A DNA stretch of 64,000 bases, taken from positions 186,001 to 250,000 of the forward strand of contig NZ_CP043489.1 of the NCBI RefSeq assembly GCF_008330945.1, in the 5' to 3' direction. The notes under the pieces are model-generated. The model was not told the origin of the DNA. It did no database searches and saw nothing but the letters and a program-made list of their open reading frames with translations. The stretch comes from Labrys sp. KNU-23. Its GTDB lineage: Bacteria; Pseudomonadota; Alphaproteobacteria; Rhizobiales; Labraceae. This document shows, piece after piece, positions 28,083-37,566 of this stretch (position 1 is its first letter; every line of letters begins with the position of its first letter). The translations under genes and the position numbers were made by a program.

Positions 28083-28207
28083 ATCCACCCCCAACTGTCT
28101 CAGCCCGTGATCCAGATGCCCCCGTAGCGTGACCACCATAAATTATCAACTTTTCTTATATTTCAAATCTACGCTTAGGCGACTGTTGAAGCGAGCGTCA
28201 ACAGTCC

Positions 28208-28459
28208 ATGGCCAAATCCCTGTACACTCAGCGGCATCTGATGATTGCAGCCGCAATTGGTGCGCAGCGCCGAGCCAAGGGCTTAACGCAAGCGGACGTT
28301 GCCAAGGCTATGGGTGGCACGTGGAGCCAACCGATAATCGTCAATATCGAGAAAGGCGGGCGTCGGCTGGATCTCGTTGAGCTGCTCAGGCTTGCCGACA
28401 TTATCGAACTCGATATTGAAGCCCTCATTCGGAAGCTGCGAGAAGTTCCCGATGAATAG
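28208..28459 (+). CDS. Small XRE-family helix-turn-helix regulator
   Basis: An 83-residue protein that is almost only a Cro/CI-type helix-turn-helix: IAAAIGAQRRAKGLTQADVAKAM, then SQPIIVNIEKGGRRLDLVELLRLADIIELDIEAL. It should bind DNA, most simply its own promoter region shared with the divergent membrane-anchored gene. The frame ends two bases before the convergent integrase stop, leaving no room for a terminator between them. Codon use is intermediate between island and chromosome. Confidence 0.85.
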   Translation: MAKSLYTQRHLMIAAAIGAQRRAKGLTQADVAKAMGGTWSQPIIVNIEKGGRRLDLVELLRLADIIELDIEALIRKLREVPDE

Positions 28460-28461
28460 CC

Positions 28462-30120
28462 CTAGCCTCCGTGGCTGAAATCGAGCTTCTCCAATGCATC
28501 GTTGAGTTGTTCAATGGTGTATCCCTGTCGAAAATAATGCTGGTGAGTAACGCCTTGCTGCTGATGCCCAACAAGAGCCTTCACAATCGGATCTGCAACA
28601 CCCGCCTGCATTAAGCGTGTGACGACCGTATGCCTGAAGCTATGAAAGACCAATGTCTTACTCTTGATATCTAGCTTTGGAAGAAAAACCTCATTGAACC
28701 AGCGCCCTAAGGTTCTCCCCCATCCATTCTGTGGCGAATAGGTAAAGTCGGGAAACAATTTTCGTTCTCCGCGTTCACGCATCATATCGACGTGTCGCAA
28801 TAGACCGAGTTCGATAAGCTTTTGGTGAATGGGAACAAGACGCCTAGCAGCAGCTGTCTTTAGCTGCTTGTCGCCCCCTTCCTCATTGAGATCAAAACAC
28901 CAGACTTCACCTTCCTTACGAATATCGTCTAGATGTATCTGTGCGATCTCATTAAGCCTAGCTCCCGTGTAGATCCCAATCAACGTTCCCCATCTCTGGT
29001 AGTCTTTCTTAATTAGATCACTTCCCTTGTCGGATATCTCCTGCAGAATCAAGCTTATCTGATCCCTGGTAAAGGGTTCTCGCTTTTCAGATTGCCCGCG
29101 TTTCTTTCCTTGACGAATTGTAAGGCCAGAAAATAGATTATCCTTTGTGTGACCATTGCGCTTGGCCCATTCAAAGAGATCATGATAGCTCTGAAGATAC
29201 TTATTTATCGTTGTCACGCTAATGACATCTACATCAGGCATTTCGAGAACAGCGGATAGTTCCTTACCTCTCGTCATTTTGTTTTTTGACCTGTTCTTTG
29301 GATATTTACCCAACGTATCCTTAACTCGCTTAGCTTCTATCGCCGTAAGAGACTGGATATCCGTATCTTTGCCTAGGATCTCCTTTAGCAAAGCTATGTG
29401 ATCAGCTTTCTCCATCTCTGTTTTTGACGCCCAGTTTCCGCCAAGCAGCTTCTCTTGACTGTAGCTTTCAGCGAGTTGCGCAATCGTCATACCTGCTACT
29501 TCCGGTACCACTCCCAACCGATGTACATCGTGTTCCTTAGTCAATGTGAAGTCGTAGCTATCCAGTGACGAATCATAGTCGAGAACGGCTTTGGCATGGT
29601 CTCGGTAAGCGCGTTTGAGTTCCTCAGCCAGCCAGCGATATCGCTCACTGCCCTTGTCGAAATCGAGGCCATAGCGAACCATGAATCGGTTCAACAAGTC
29701 ATCGTCTGACTCAATGAAATTCAGGGGACCGCCCGTTTGAAGCGCATCCTGGGCAATATCGACACCGTTACGAAAAGCCTGTTTGTCCAGATCGGACAAA
29801 CGCCCCTGTGCATTGATGCTATCGCGCTTCTGCTCCAACAACTGTTGGAAATGCGTCCGTAGCACCTGCCTTAGTTCATCGTATCGCATGCTGCATATCG
29901 TCTCGTTGCCCATTAGGTTGTCTCCTAATTGGCTTAATGAACGAGACATGCGCAATGCCTTTCGTGGATCGCGCGTCCTTAGAGACAGTTTTAGAGTGGT
30001 AGGTTTCTTTTGAGGATGAACGCACCTTGGCAAAGGCCAACGGAGGTAGAATATCCCGTTACGTGATTTCAGTAGGTAGGCTGGGTTCAGCAAGGCAAAT
30101 GCCTCCCTTTGATGTCCCAC
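28462..30120 (-). CDS. Tyrosine-type site-specific integrase of the island
   Basis: A 552-residue phage-type integrase. N-terminal part: LKSRNGIFYLRWPLP (arm-type DNA-binding domain, DUF6538-like), then a SAM-like core-binding domain (about 270-350). The catalytic domain has the arginine in GIYTGARLNEIAQIHL, HSFRHTVVTRLMQAGV, LVGHQQQGVTHQHYF with the Tyr nucleophile. It starts at 30120, 41 bases inside the tRNA-Val 3' end, the standard arrangement for an element that uses that tRNA as attB. It should catalyse excision and integration between the 17-bp repeats. Confidence 0.94.
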   Translation of the reverse strand: MGHQREAFALLNPAYLLKSRNGIFYLRWPLPRCVHPQKKPTTLKLSLRTRDPRKALRMSRSLSQLGDNLMGNETICSMRYDELRQVLRTHFQQLLEQKRDSINAQGRLSDLDKQAFRNGVDIAQDALQTGGPLNFIESDDDLLNRFMVRYGLDFDKGSERYRWLAEELKRAYRDHAKAVLDYDSSLDSYDFTLTKEHDVHRLGVVPEVAGMTIAQLAESYSQEKLLGGNWASKTEMEKADHIALLKEILGKDTDIQSLTAIEAKRVKDTLGKYPKNRSKNKMTRGKELSAVLEMPDVDVISVTTINKYLQSYHDLFEWAKRNGHTKDNLFSGLTIRQGKKRGQSEKREPFTRDQISLILQEISDKGSDLIKKDYQRWGTLIGIYTGARLNEIAQIHLDDIRKEGEVWCFDLNEEGGDKQLKTAAARRLVPIHQKLIELGLLRHVDMMRERGERKLFPDFTYSPQNGWGRTLGRWFNEVFLPKLDIKSKTLVFHSFRHTVVTRLMQAGVADPIVKALVGHQQQGVTHQHYFRQGYTIEQLNDALEKLDFSHGG

Positions 30121-30160
30121 TGCCGAACACCAAGGGCTAACCTATTGCTTTCCTAGATAG

Positions 30161-30177
30161 TGGTGGGCGGTGACGGG
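30161..30177. repeat. attR-type 17-bp direct repeat inside tRNA-Val
   Basis: TGGTGGGCGGTGACGGG, the partner of 21551-21567. Here it is part of the intact tRNA gene, so insertion restored the tRNA. The element length between equivalent bases is 8610. Confidence 0.88.
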
Positions 30178-30236
30178 CTCGAACCGCCGACCCTCTCGGT
30201 GTAAACGAGATGCTCTACCAACTGAGCTAACCGCCC
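30161..30236 (-). tRNA. tRNA-Val (TAC anticodon)
   Basis: On the minus strand the 76-nt sequence begins GGGCGGTTAGCTCAG and ends CACCGCCCACCA with CCA encoded. The anticodon stem TCTCG/CGAGA holds loop TTTACAC, anticodon TAC. The acceptor stem pairs over seven bases and the T loop is TTCGAGC. It lies downstream of lon on the same strand and serves as the integration site. Confidence 0.97.
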
Positions 30237-30296
30237 TAAACGCGGGAAGACCCACGCACGGCCTCTGTCTATTGCGCTTGCGCGCGCTTCGCAAGG

Positions 30297-30336
30297 CAAA
30301 AGAAAGCGGCCGTGCCTTTGTTGAGGCACGGCCGCT
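30297..30336 (-). terminator. Rho-independent terminator downstream of lon
   Basis: Read on the minus strand, AGCGGCCGTGCC, loop TCAACAAA, GGCACGGCCGCT is followed by TTCTTTTGC. It is a 12-bp GC-rich stem with a short T-rich tail, 18 bases after the lon stop. Confidence 0.85.
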
Positions 30337-30353
30337 CCTGGATCATTTCAGTG

Positions 30354-32777
30354 TCAGTGGGCGACGACGGCGTTGGCGTCATCCCCAACCTTGGCCGGCG
30401 GAGGCGCGTTCTTGTCCTCGTCCCAGGTGATGGGCTCGGGCATGCGCACCAGCGCCCTGCGCAGAACCTCTTCCATCCGGGAAACCGGCACCAGTTCGAG
30501 GCCGTTCTTCACATTATCAGGAAGTTCGGCCAGGTCCTTGGCGTTCTCTTCCGGAATCAGAACGGTCTTGATGCCGGCCCTCAGGGCAGCGAGCAGCTTT
30601 TCCTTCAGGCCACCGATCGGCAGCACGCGACCACGCAGGGTGACCTCGCCAGTCATGGCGACGTCGCGGCGCACCGGGATACCCGTCATCACCGACACCA
30701 TGGCGGTTGCCATGGCGATGCCGGCAGAGGGACCATCCTTGGGCGTTGCGCCTTCCGGCAGATGCACATGCACGTCGCGCTTGTCGAACAGCGGCGGCTC
30801 GATGCCGTAGTCGATGGCGCGCGAGCGGACATAGGAGGCTGCCGCGGAGATCGACTCGCGCATGACGTCCTTCAGATTGCCCGTCACGATCATCTTGCCC
30901 TTGCCGGGCATCATCACCGCTTCGATGGTCAGAAGCACGCCGCCGACCTCGGTCCAGGCCAACCCCGTGACGGCGCCGACCTGATCCTCGAGCTCGGCCT
31001 GGCCGTAGCGATAACGCGGAGCCCCGAGATAGTCTTCGAGCACCGTGTTGGTCACCTTCACGCTCTTCTTCTTGGACATCAGGATGTCCTTGACGGCCTT
31101 GCGGGTCAGGTTCGAGATCTCGCGCTCGAGGTTACGCACCCCGGCTTCCTGGGTATAGCGGCGCACCAGGTTGAGCAGCGCTTCGTCATCGATCGAGAAC
31201 TCGCGTGCCTTCAGACCATGCTTCTGGACGGACGAGGGGATGAGATGCTTGCGGGCAATCTCGACCTTCTCGTCTTCCGTATAGCCGGCGAGACGGATGA
31301 TCTCCATGCGATCCAGCAACGCCGGCGGGATGTTGAGCGTGTTCGCCGTAGTCACGAACATCACGTTCGACAGGTCGTAATCGACCTCGAGATAATGATC
31401 GTTGAACGTCGAGTTCTGCTCGGGATCCAACACCTCCAGCAAAGCCGAAGACGGGTCGCCGCGGAAATCCTGGCCCATCTTGTCGATTTCATCGAGCAGG
31501 AAGAGCGGATTCTGCTTCTTGGCCTTGCGCATCGACTGGACGACCTTGCCGGGCATCGAGCCGATATAGGTACGCCGATGGCCACGGATCTCGGCCTCGT
31601 CACGCACGCCGCCGAGCGACATGCGCACATATTCACGGCCGGTCGCCTTGGCGATCGAACGGGCGAGCGAGGTCTTGCCGACGCCGGGCGGGCCGACGAG
31701 GCACAGGATCGGGCCGGTCAGCTTGTTGGCACGCTGCTGCACCGCCAGATACTCGATGATGCGTTCCTTGACCTTTTCCAGGCCATGGTGATCGGCGTCG
31801 AGAATCTCCTGGGCATGCGGCAGATCCTTCTTGATCCGGGACTTGTCGCCCCAGGGCAAGGAGATCAGCCAGTCCAGATAGTTGCGCACGACGGTGGCCT
31901 CGGCCGACATCGGCGACATCTGGCGCAGCTTCTTCATCTCGGCCTGCGCTTTGTCGCGGGCCTCCTTGGAGAGCTTGGTCTCCTTGATCTTCTGCTCGAG
32001 TTCGCCGAGTTCATCCTTGCCTTCCTCGTCGCCCAGCTCCTTCTGGATCGCCTTCATCTGCTCATTGAGATAATATTCGCGCTGGGTCTTCTCCATCTGC
32101 CGCTTGACGCGGGTCCGGATGCGCTTCTCAACCTGCAGGACGGAAATCTCGCTCTCCATCAGGGCGAGTACCTTTTCCAGGCGCGCGGAGATCGACAGGA
32201 TCTCCAGCACTTCCTGCTTGTCGGCAATCTTCACCGCAAGATGGGCGGCGATGGTATCGGCCAGCTTGGAGTAGTCCTCGATCTGGGTGACCGTGGCGAC
32301 GACTTCGGGCGACACCTTCTTGTTGAGCTTCACATAGCTCTCGAATTCAGCGACCACGGAACGCGCGAGCGCCTCGGCTTCGATCTTCTCGCCACTGCCA
32401 TCCCCCAGGACCTCGGCTTCGGCCTGGTAGAAATCGTCATGCCCGGAATAAGAAAGCACGCGTGCGCGATCGACGCCCTCGACCAGCACCTTCACGGTGC
32501 CGTCGGGCAGCTTCAGCAATTGCAGCACGGTGGCCAGCGTACCGAGCTTATAGATGGCGTCCGGCGCCGGATCGTCCTCGGCGGCATTGAGCTGCGTCGC
32601 CAGAAGGATGTGGCGGTCGGTTCGCATGACCTCTTCCAGCGCCCGAATCGACTTCTCGCGGCCGACGAAGAGCGGCACGATCATGTGGGGGAACACCACG
32701 ATGTCGCGCAGCGGCAACACCGGAAACGTATCGACGGTACCAGCCGGCACCGGAGGACGCTGCTTATTCGTCGTCAT
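30354..32777 (-). CDS. lon: ATP-dependent protease Lon
   Basis: An 807-residue cytoplasmic AAA+ protease. N-terminal substrate domain ([23 protein letters not shown]), coiled-coil middle (about 190-290), Walker [16 protein letters not shown], Walker [11 protein letters not shown]. The proteolytic domain has the catalytic serine in [16 protein letters not shown] and the catalytic lysine in [10 protein letters not shown]. Start at 32777 ([13 protein letters not shown]) is preferred over 32804, matching family length. It is the last gene of the tig-clpP-clpX-lon series and is followed by a strong terminator and tRNA-Val. Confidence 0.97.
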   Translation of the reverse strand: MTTNKQRPPVPAGTVDTFPVLPLRDIVVFPHMIVPLFVGREKSIRALEEVMRTDRHILLATQLNAAEDDPAPDAIYKLGTLATVLQLLKLPDGTVKVLVEGVDRARVLSYSGHDDFYQAEAEVLGDGSGEKIEAEALARSVVAEFESYVKLNKKVSPEVVATVTQIEDYSKLADTIAAHLAVKIADKQEVLEILSISARLEKVLALMESEISVLQVEKRIRTRVKRQMEKTQREYYLNEQMKAIQKELGDEEGKDELGELEQKIKETKLSKEARDKAQAEMKKLRQMSPMSAEATVVRNYLDWLISLPWGDKSRIKKDLPHAQEILDADHHGLEKVKERIIEYLAVQQRANKLTGPILCLVGPPGVGKTSLARSIAKATGREYVRMSLGGVRDEAEIRGHRRTYIGSMPGKVVQSMRKAKKQNPLFLLDEIDKMGQDFRGDPSSALLEVLDPEQNSTFNDHYLEVDYDLSNVMFVTTANTLNIPPALLDRMEIIRLAGYTEDEKVEIARKHLIPSSVQKHGLKAREFSIDDEALLNLVRRYTQEAGVRNLEREISNLTRKAVKDILMSKKKSVKVTNTVLEDYLGAPRYRYGQAELEDQVGAVTGLAWTEVGGVLLTIEAVMMPGKGKMIVTGNLKDVMRESISAAASYVRSRAIDYGIEPPLFDKRDVHVHLPEGATPKDGPSAGIAMATAMVSVMTGIPVRRDVAMTGEVTLRGRVLPIGGLKEKLLAALRAGIKTVLIPEENAKDLAELPDNVKNGLELVPVSRMEEVLRRALVRMPEPITWDEDKNAPPPAKVGDDANAVVAH

Positions 32778-33259
32778 TGCATATCCTTTCCTGCGCCGTA
32801 CCACGCTGCAATAGCCGTGCCAGCGGCGCTATCCTCCTGGCCAACACGAAGAGCGACCCCGGAGGTATTCTCAACTGCCCCGGCTGGGCACAGTTGCTTC
32901 GATAAGAGTTAGGTGGAGAGCACCAAGCACAGTGTCAAGCCGGCCAATCCCGGTAAATTGCGCTGCCTCGATTTTCCTTCTCGCACCTGCGAACCTCACT
33001 GTAAATTTCTGCTCGATCGACTTTGGATTGATTGCGGGAAGCTGCGGGTTATCCTTGCAAGGATGTCCCGAAAAACGTCGACAATCCGTTGAATCGTATA
33101 ATTTTCTACGGAAACCGGCTCGAATCGTGCCGATCCCTGCTGAGCCCACGATACCCCCCTCCGACGTCCAGTGCAATCAACGGCCGATGCGGCGAATGGT
33201 CGACGTTCACCAGACCTAGCCATGCAATTCAACATGACTGCAGGCAGGCACCGACATGA
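32778..33259. other. Intergenic region upstream of lon
   Basis: About 480 bases with only short, badly biased frames. On the minus strand a TTGACA at 32933-32938 could be the -35 element of a lon promoter. The matching -10 (about 17 bases further) is poor for the housekeeping factor, and spacing does not fit RpoH well. No RNA gene seen. Confidence 0.4.
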
Positions 33260-33285
33260 CAATGCCGGCCATGGGGCCGGCATTG
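33260..33285 (-). terminator. Perfect GC-rich stem-loop after clpX
   Basis: CAATGCCGGCC, four bases, GGCCGGCATTG: an 11-bp perfect stem, 26 bases after the clpX stop. There is no real T-run, so it may be a weak or Rho-assisted terminator or an RNA-stabilising hairpin. Confidence 0.55.
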
Positions 33286-33311
33286 CCGTGCAAGCGTTGC
33301 TCCTGCCGGCA

Positions 33312-34571
33312 TCAGCCGGTGGAGGAAACCTCCTGCTTTTCGGAATAGATGAAGAGCGGCTTGGCCTGCCCGTCGACGACCTCCTTGGAGATCACCACTT
33401 CCTCGACACCGTCGAGGCCCGGCAGTTCGAACATGGTGTCGAGCAGGATGCCCTCCATGATCGAGCGCAGGCCACGTGCACCGGTCTTGCGCTCGATCGC
33501 CTTCTTGGCGATCGACGACAAGGCCTCGTCCTGGAAGGTCAGATCGATGCCCTCCATCTCGAACAGGCGCTGATACTGCTTCACCAGCGCGTTCTTGGGC
33601 TCGGTCAGGATCTTGATCAGCGCCGGCTCGTCGAGGTCTTCCAGCGTAGCAATGACAGGCAGACGTCCGACGAATTCGGGGATCAGGCCGAACTTCAGCA
33701 GATCCTCGGGCTCGACCTCACGGAAGATCTCGCCGGTACGCCGGTCCTCCGGTGTCACCACGCGGGCGCCGAAGCCGATCGAGGTGCCCTTGCCACGGCT
33801 CGAGATGATCTTCTCGAGCCCCGAGAAGGCGCCGCCGCAGATGAAGAGAATGTTGGTGGTATCGACCTGCAGGAACTCCTGCTGGGGATGCTTGCGTCCC
33901 CCCTGGGGCGGAACGCTGGCCACCGTGCCTTCCATGATCTTCAGCAAGGCCTGCTGCACGCCCTCGCCCGAGACGTCGCGGGTGATCGAGGGGTTGTCGG
34001 ACTTGCGGCTGATCTTGTCGACCTCGTCGATATAGACGATGCCGCGCTGGGCACGCTCGACATTGTAGTCGGCTGCCTGCAGGAGCTTGAGGATGATGTT
34101 CTCGACATCCTCGCCGACATAGCCGGCTTCCGTCAGGGTGGTGGCATCGGCCATGGTGAAGGGCACGTCGATGATGCGGGCCATGGTCTGGGCAAGTAGC
34201 GTCTTGCCCGAGCCCGTCGGTCCGATCATCAGGATGTTGGACTTCGCCAGTTCGACATCGCTGTGCTTGGTGGCGTGGTTGAGGCGCTTGTAGTGATTGT
34301 GCACGGCCACGGAGAGCACGCGCTTGGCCTGCATCTGACCGATCACATAGTCGTCGAGCACCTTGCAGATCTCACGCGGGGTCGGTACCCCATCGCGCGA
34401 CTTCACCAGCGAGGATTTGTTCTCCTCGCGGATAATGTCCATGCACAGCTCGACACATTCATCGCAGATGAACACTGTCGGGCCGGCGATGAGCTTGCGA
34501 ACTTCGTGCTGGCTCTTGCCGCAGAACGAGCAGTAGAGCGTGTTCTTGGTATCGCTGCCGGCCTTGGTCAT
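33312..34571 (-). CDS. clpX: ATP-dependent Clp protease ATP-binding subunit ClpX
   Basis: A 419-residue AAA+ unfoldase that feeds substrates to ClpP. N-terminal zinc finger [13 protein letters not shown] with [10 protein letters not shown], Walker [18 protein letters not shown], Walker [11 protein letters not shown], pore region [12 protein letters not shown] and sensor/IGF region (SIGFGARV). The start at 34571 ([14 protein letters not shown]) matches the family; an in-frame extension upstream adds unrelated residues. It lies 280 bases after clpP, with its own candidate promoter. Confidence 0.97.
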   Translation of the reverse strand: MTKAGSDTKNTLYCSFCGKSQHEVRKLIAGPTVFICDECVELCMDIIREENKSSLVKSRDGVPTPREICKVLDDYVIGQMQAKRVLSVAVHNHYKRLNHATKHSDVELAKSNILMIGPTGSGKTLLAQTMARIIDVPFTMADATTLTEAGYVGEDVENIILKLLQAADYNVERAQRGIVYIDEVDKISRKSDNPSITRDVSGEGVQQALLKIMEGTVASVPPQGGRKHPQQEFLQVDTTNILFICGGAFSGLEKIISSRGKGTSIGFGARVVTPEDRRTGEIFREVEPEDLLKFGLIPEFVGRLPVIATLEDLDEPALIKILTEPKNALVKQYQRLFEMEGIDLTFQDEALSSIAKKAIERKTGARGLRSIMEGILLDTMFELPGLDGVEEVVISKEVVDGQAKPLFIYSEKQEVSSTG

Positions 34572-34620
34572 GGCATCCCCCTTTCGGGCTCTCTCGGCGG
34601 AACGGACATTCCGCATAATT

Positions 34621-34638
34621 CCACGGGAACTCCCGTGG
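34621..34638. promoter_or_regulatory. Perfect palindrome in the clpX leader
   Basis: CCACGGGA, AC, TCCCGTGG: an 8-bp perfect inverted repeat 50 bases before the clpX start and downstream of the candidate sigma-54 promoter. Could be an operator or a leader hairpin. Confidence 0.45.
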
Positions 34639-34685
34639 CTGTAAACACAATCCCGCAGGCGTACCTGCATCGACAAGTTTCGTAT

Positions 34686-34701
34686 TGCAAGGGCTATGCC
34701 A
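34686..34701 (-). promoter_or_regulatory. Sigma-54-like promoter upstream of clpX
   Basis: On the minus strand TGGCATAGCCCTTGCA fits the -24/-12 consensus, with GG and GC separated by exactly ten bases. It points toward clpX with a leader of about 100 bases. Sequence match only; RpoN control of clpX is not something I know to be established. Confidence 0.45.
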
Positions 34702-34851
34702 AGTGGCGTTTGCCCCTGCAATCTTCGGTGACACTGCATCCAGCAAGTCCAATGCTGGAATCTAGCGCCCCTCACGTCAACAGATCATTACCAATATCCA
34801 TCGCAATGAACTGTGGCGAAACTCGTGCAGGTCGCCTCCTGCAACGTCATA

Positions 34852-35487
34852 TCAAGCCTTGGCAGCGCCCTCCTCGGGGCGCTTCTCGCTGACATGATCG
34901 ACGATGCCGAAGGCTTTCGCCTGCTCGGCATCCATGAAATTGTCGCGCTCGAGCGCGTCCTGGATCGTCTTGATGTCCTGGCCGGTGTGCTTGACGTAGA
35001 TCTCGTTCAGGCGCTGCTTCACCCGGCGGGTCTCCTCGGCATGGATGAGGATATCGGTTGCCTGGCCCTGATAGCCGCCCGAGGGCTGATGCACCATGAT
35101 GCGGGCATTGGGCAAGGCGAAGCGCAGATCCTTCTCACCGGCCGCCAGCAGGAGCGATCCCATCGAAGCGGCCTGACCGACGCAAAGCGTGGAAATCGGC
35201 GAGCGAATGAACTGCATGGTGTCGTAGATCGACAGGCCTGCCGTTACCACCCCGCCCGGCGAGTTGATGTACATCGCGATTTCCTTCTTGGGGTTTTCCC
35301 CTTCGAGGAACAGCAACTGGGCCACCACGATGGAGGCCATGTAGTCCTCCACCGGGCCGGTCAGGAAGATGATGCGTTCGCGCATCAGGCGCGAATAGAT
35401 GTCCCAGGCACGCTCGCCGCGATTGGTGCTCTCGACCACCGTCGGTATGAGGTTGTTGGTATAGAAGTCGATCGGATCTCGCATCAA
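34852..35487 (-). CDS. clpP: ATP-dependent Clp protease proteolytic subunit ClpP
   Basis: A 211-residue serine protease forming the ClpP tetradecamer. Catalytic serine in [14 protein letters not shown], histidine in [15 protein letters not shown], with the aspartate in [32 protein letters not shown] forms the oxyanion/substrate loop. The first two codons are both ATG, so the start could be 35487 or 35484. It lies between tig and clpX on the same strand. The C-terminal tail ([12 protein letters not shown]) is short and charged. Confidence 0.97.
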   Translation of the reverse strand: MMRDPIDFYTNNLIPTVVESTNRGERAWDIYSRLMRERIIFLTGPVEDYMASIVVAQLLFLEGENPKKEIAMYINSPGGVVTAGLSIYDTMQFIRSPISTLCVGQAASMGSLLLAAGEKDLRFALPNARIMVHQPSGGYQGQATDILIHAEETRRVKQRLNEIYVKHTGQDIKTIQDALERDNFMDAEQAKAFGIVDHVSEKRPEEGAAKA

Positions 35488-35718
35488 ATCTCTCCAGCAA
35501 GCGAATCTCGGCAGTCCATGTTCCCGTCAGGGCAGGGATCGCGAGCCTGTTTGTCAAGTGAACCTTCCTGCCACCGGCTGGGACATGAAGGCGCGACGGG
35601 TGTCGAGGGTAGCTTGCCTGAGCAGAAACGGGCCCTCCTGTCGCAAATGTGTCGTCAAGCCTCGTCCTGCAAGTCCCCTCTCCGCCTTTTGCGAAAGCGG
35701 GGGCATTCGAGAACGACA

Positions 35719-35741
35719 ATGGCCGGGAAAGGCCCGGCCAT
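35719..35741 (-). terminator. Stem-loop after tig
   Basis: On the minus strand ATGGCCGGG, CCTTT, CCCGGCCAT forms a 9-bp stem followed by TGTCGTT. It lies about 40 bases after the tig stop and before clpP. Probable terminator or attenuating hairpin. Confidence 0.55.
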
Positions 35742-35782
35742 CGCATATTCGTTTCGTCGAACCATGATGGCCCGGCGCAGCC

Positions 35783-37201
35783 TTACTCGGCGGACTTGGC
35801 AGCCTTGGCCTTCTTGGCCTTGGCCGGCTTGTCCTCGGACGCGGCGGGAGCAGCCTGCTCGTCGTCTTCCTTGAACAGGTCATCCTTGGAGACCTTGTTC
35901 TCAGTGACGTCGGCGAGCGACAGGATATGGTCGACGACCTTGTCCTCGAAGATCGGCGCACGCAATTCGGCGATCGCCTGCGGGTTCTTGGTGTAGAACT
36001 CCCAGATCTGGCGCTCCTGGCCCGGGAACTGGCGGGCACGCTCGATCACGGCGCGCGTCGCCTCTTCGTCGGTCACCAGGATCTTGTTGCTCTCGCCGAT
36101 CTCGGCCAGCACGAGGCCGAGGCGAACGCGGCGGGCCGCGATCTTGCGATAATCTTCCTTGGCGGCCTCTTCGGTGGTGTTTTCCTGCTCGAAGGTGCGG
36201 CCGGTCTGCTGCATCTCGCGCTCGACCTGCAGCCAGACATTGTCGAACTCCTGCTGGAACAGGGTCGGCGGCAGATCGAAGGAGTACTTCGCATCGAGCG
36301 CGTCGAGAAGCTGGCGCTTCACCTTGCTGCGCGAGACATTGTTGTACTCGCCCTCGATCGAGGTCTTGATCACTTCCTTGAGCTTGTCGAGCGATTCAAG
36401 GCCGACGGACTTGGCGAGTTCGTCGTCGACGACCAGTTCGCCCGCAGCCTGCACCGCCTTCACCTTGACGTCGAAGGTGGCGTCCTTGCCGGCCAGCGTA
36501 TCGGAGGCATAGTTGGTGGGGAACTTGACCTCGATGGTCTTCTCCTGGCCGGCGGTGACGCCGATCAGTTGATCCTCGAAGCCCGGAATGAAGGTGTTGG
36601 AGCCGAGGTCGACGGAAATGTCCTCGCCCTTGCCGCCCTCGAACTCGACGCCGTCGATCTTGCCGACGAAATCCACGATCACGCGGTCGCGGTTCTCGGC
36701 CTTCGACTTGGCCTTCTTGTCGGCATAGGTGACGTTGCGGCGGGCCAGATCCTCGAGGCGCGACTGCACCTCCTCGTCGGCGACGTCGGCCACCGGCTTG
36801 GTGATCTTGATGCCGGAAATATCGCCCACCTCGAAAGTAGGCAGCACTTCCACGGCGACGGTCCAGGCGAGATCGGCCTTGCCGTCCAGCACCTGCGTCA
36901 CACCTTCGTCATCGGCACCAAAATCGAGCTTGGGCTCCATGGCCAGCTTGATCTGGTTGTCATCGACGATCTTGCGATTGGCTTCGCCAACGAAATTGTT
37001 GACGACATCGGCAGTCACCGAGCGGCCGTAGAGACGACGCAGATGCGCCACCGGCACCTTGCCCGGACGAAAGCCGTTGACGCGGACCTTGCCCTTCATG
37101 TCTTCCAACTGGGCATCGGCGCGCGAGGCGATATCAGCCGCCGGCACCACCACTTTGAATTCCCGCTTCAGGCCATCGGCCAGGGTTTGGGTCACCTGCA
37201 T
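35783..37201 (-). CDS. tig: Trigger factor
   Basis: A 472-residue ribosome-associated chaperone. Ribosome-binding N-terminus with the signature NGFRPGKVPVAHLRRLYG. FKBP-type prolyl isomerase domain (about 150-250: DRVIVDFVGKIDGVEFEGG, FIPGFEDQLIGVTAGQEK). C-terminal helical domain with DALDAKYSFDLPPTLFQQEF. The alanine/lysine-rich end (KPAKAKKAKAAKSAE) is common in alphaproteobacterial homologues. First gene of the tig-clpP-clpX-lon series; tRNA-Leu lies upstream on the same strand. Confidence 0.97.
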   Translation of the reverse strand: MQVTQTLADGLKREFKVVVPAADIASRADAQLEDMKGKVRVNGFRPGKVPVAHLRRLYGRSVTADVVNNFVGEANRKIVDDNQIKLAMEPKLDFGADDEGVTQVLDGKADLAWTVAVEVLPTFEVGDISGIKITKPVADVADEEVQSRLEDLARRNVTYADKKAKSKAENRDRVIVDFVGKIDGVEFEGGKGEDISVDLGSNTFIPGFEDQLIGVTAGQEKTIEVKFPTNYASDTLAGKDATFDVKVKAVQAAGELVVDDELAKSVGLESLDKLKEVIKTSIEGEYNNVSRSKVKRQLLDALDAKYSFDLPPTLFQQEFDNVWLQVEREMQQTGRTFEQENTTEEAAKEDYRKIAARRVRLGLVLAEIGESNKILVTDEEATRAVIERARQFPGQERQIWEFYTKNPQAIAELRAPIFEDKVVDHILSLADVTENKVSKDDLFKEDDEQAAPAASEDKPAKAKKAKAAKSAE

Positions 37202-37261
37202 ATTCTTGTCCCGAATCCGTGAGTTCGTAGCTGCCCCGTTTTAGGCCATCGAAGCCGATCG

Positions 37262-37346
37262 TGGTGCGGGCGGAGGGGCTCGAACCCCCACGACTTTCAT
37301 CACTGGAACCTAAATCCAGCGCGTCTACCAGTTCCGCCACGCCCGC
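37262..37346 (-). tRNA. tRNA-Leu (TAG anticodon)
   Basis: An 85-nt tRNA with encoded CCA on the minus strand, beginning GCGGGCGTGGCGGAACTGG. The anticodon arm CTGGA-TTTAGGT-TCCAG gives anticodon TAG. It has the long variable arm of leucine tRNAs and T loop TTCGAGC. Confidence 0.96.
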
Positions 37347-37566
37347 AAATAGGGCTCCCTTTCGCAAAACTTGCATTCTGCGAAACGAGTGGCGCCATAT
37401 AGCATGTCATGAAATTGATGCAGCAAAAAAATGCCGTCCCCTGCATGATATTTGGAGTTCGGGATTCGCAGGCGACCGCAAGGCCAGGCTGCAATGCCGT
37501 TGCCGGCGCTCGAACGGTTCCCCGGCGGGCGGGAATCCCCCCTCATCCAGCCAGAAAGCCCCACCG

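Larger units (their letters stand above)
21551..30177. mobile_element. Integrated genomic island at tRNA-Val (8.6 kb)
   Basis: The segment is bounded by a perfect 17-bp direct repeat (21551-21567 and 30161-30177) equal to the 3' end of tRNA-Val including CCA. A tyrosine integrase gene lies immediately inside the intact tRNA end. Contents from left to right are a 1251-aa nuclease-like protein, a doubtful small frame, a hairpin/iteron region, a serine recombinase, a membrane-anchored unknown, an XRE regulator and the integrase. Base composition is clearly AT-richer than both flanks. There are no replication, conjugation or phage structural genes, so it fits a small cargo (probably defence) island mobilised by its own integrase. 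Confidence 0.88.

Noticed and set aside
30312..32912. 866-codon open frame antisense to lon
   Set aside because: It is the reverse shadow of lon; no domain recognisable and composition dominated by His, Arg, Leu and Gly.
32871..33176. Small frames between lon and clpX
   Set aside because: Codon use and composition do not match neighbouring genes and no start with ribosome site is seen; treated as intergenic.
35927..37222. 431-codon open frame antisense to tig
   Set aside because: Shadow of the trigger factor gene without any recognisable motif.
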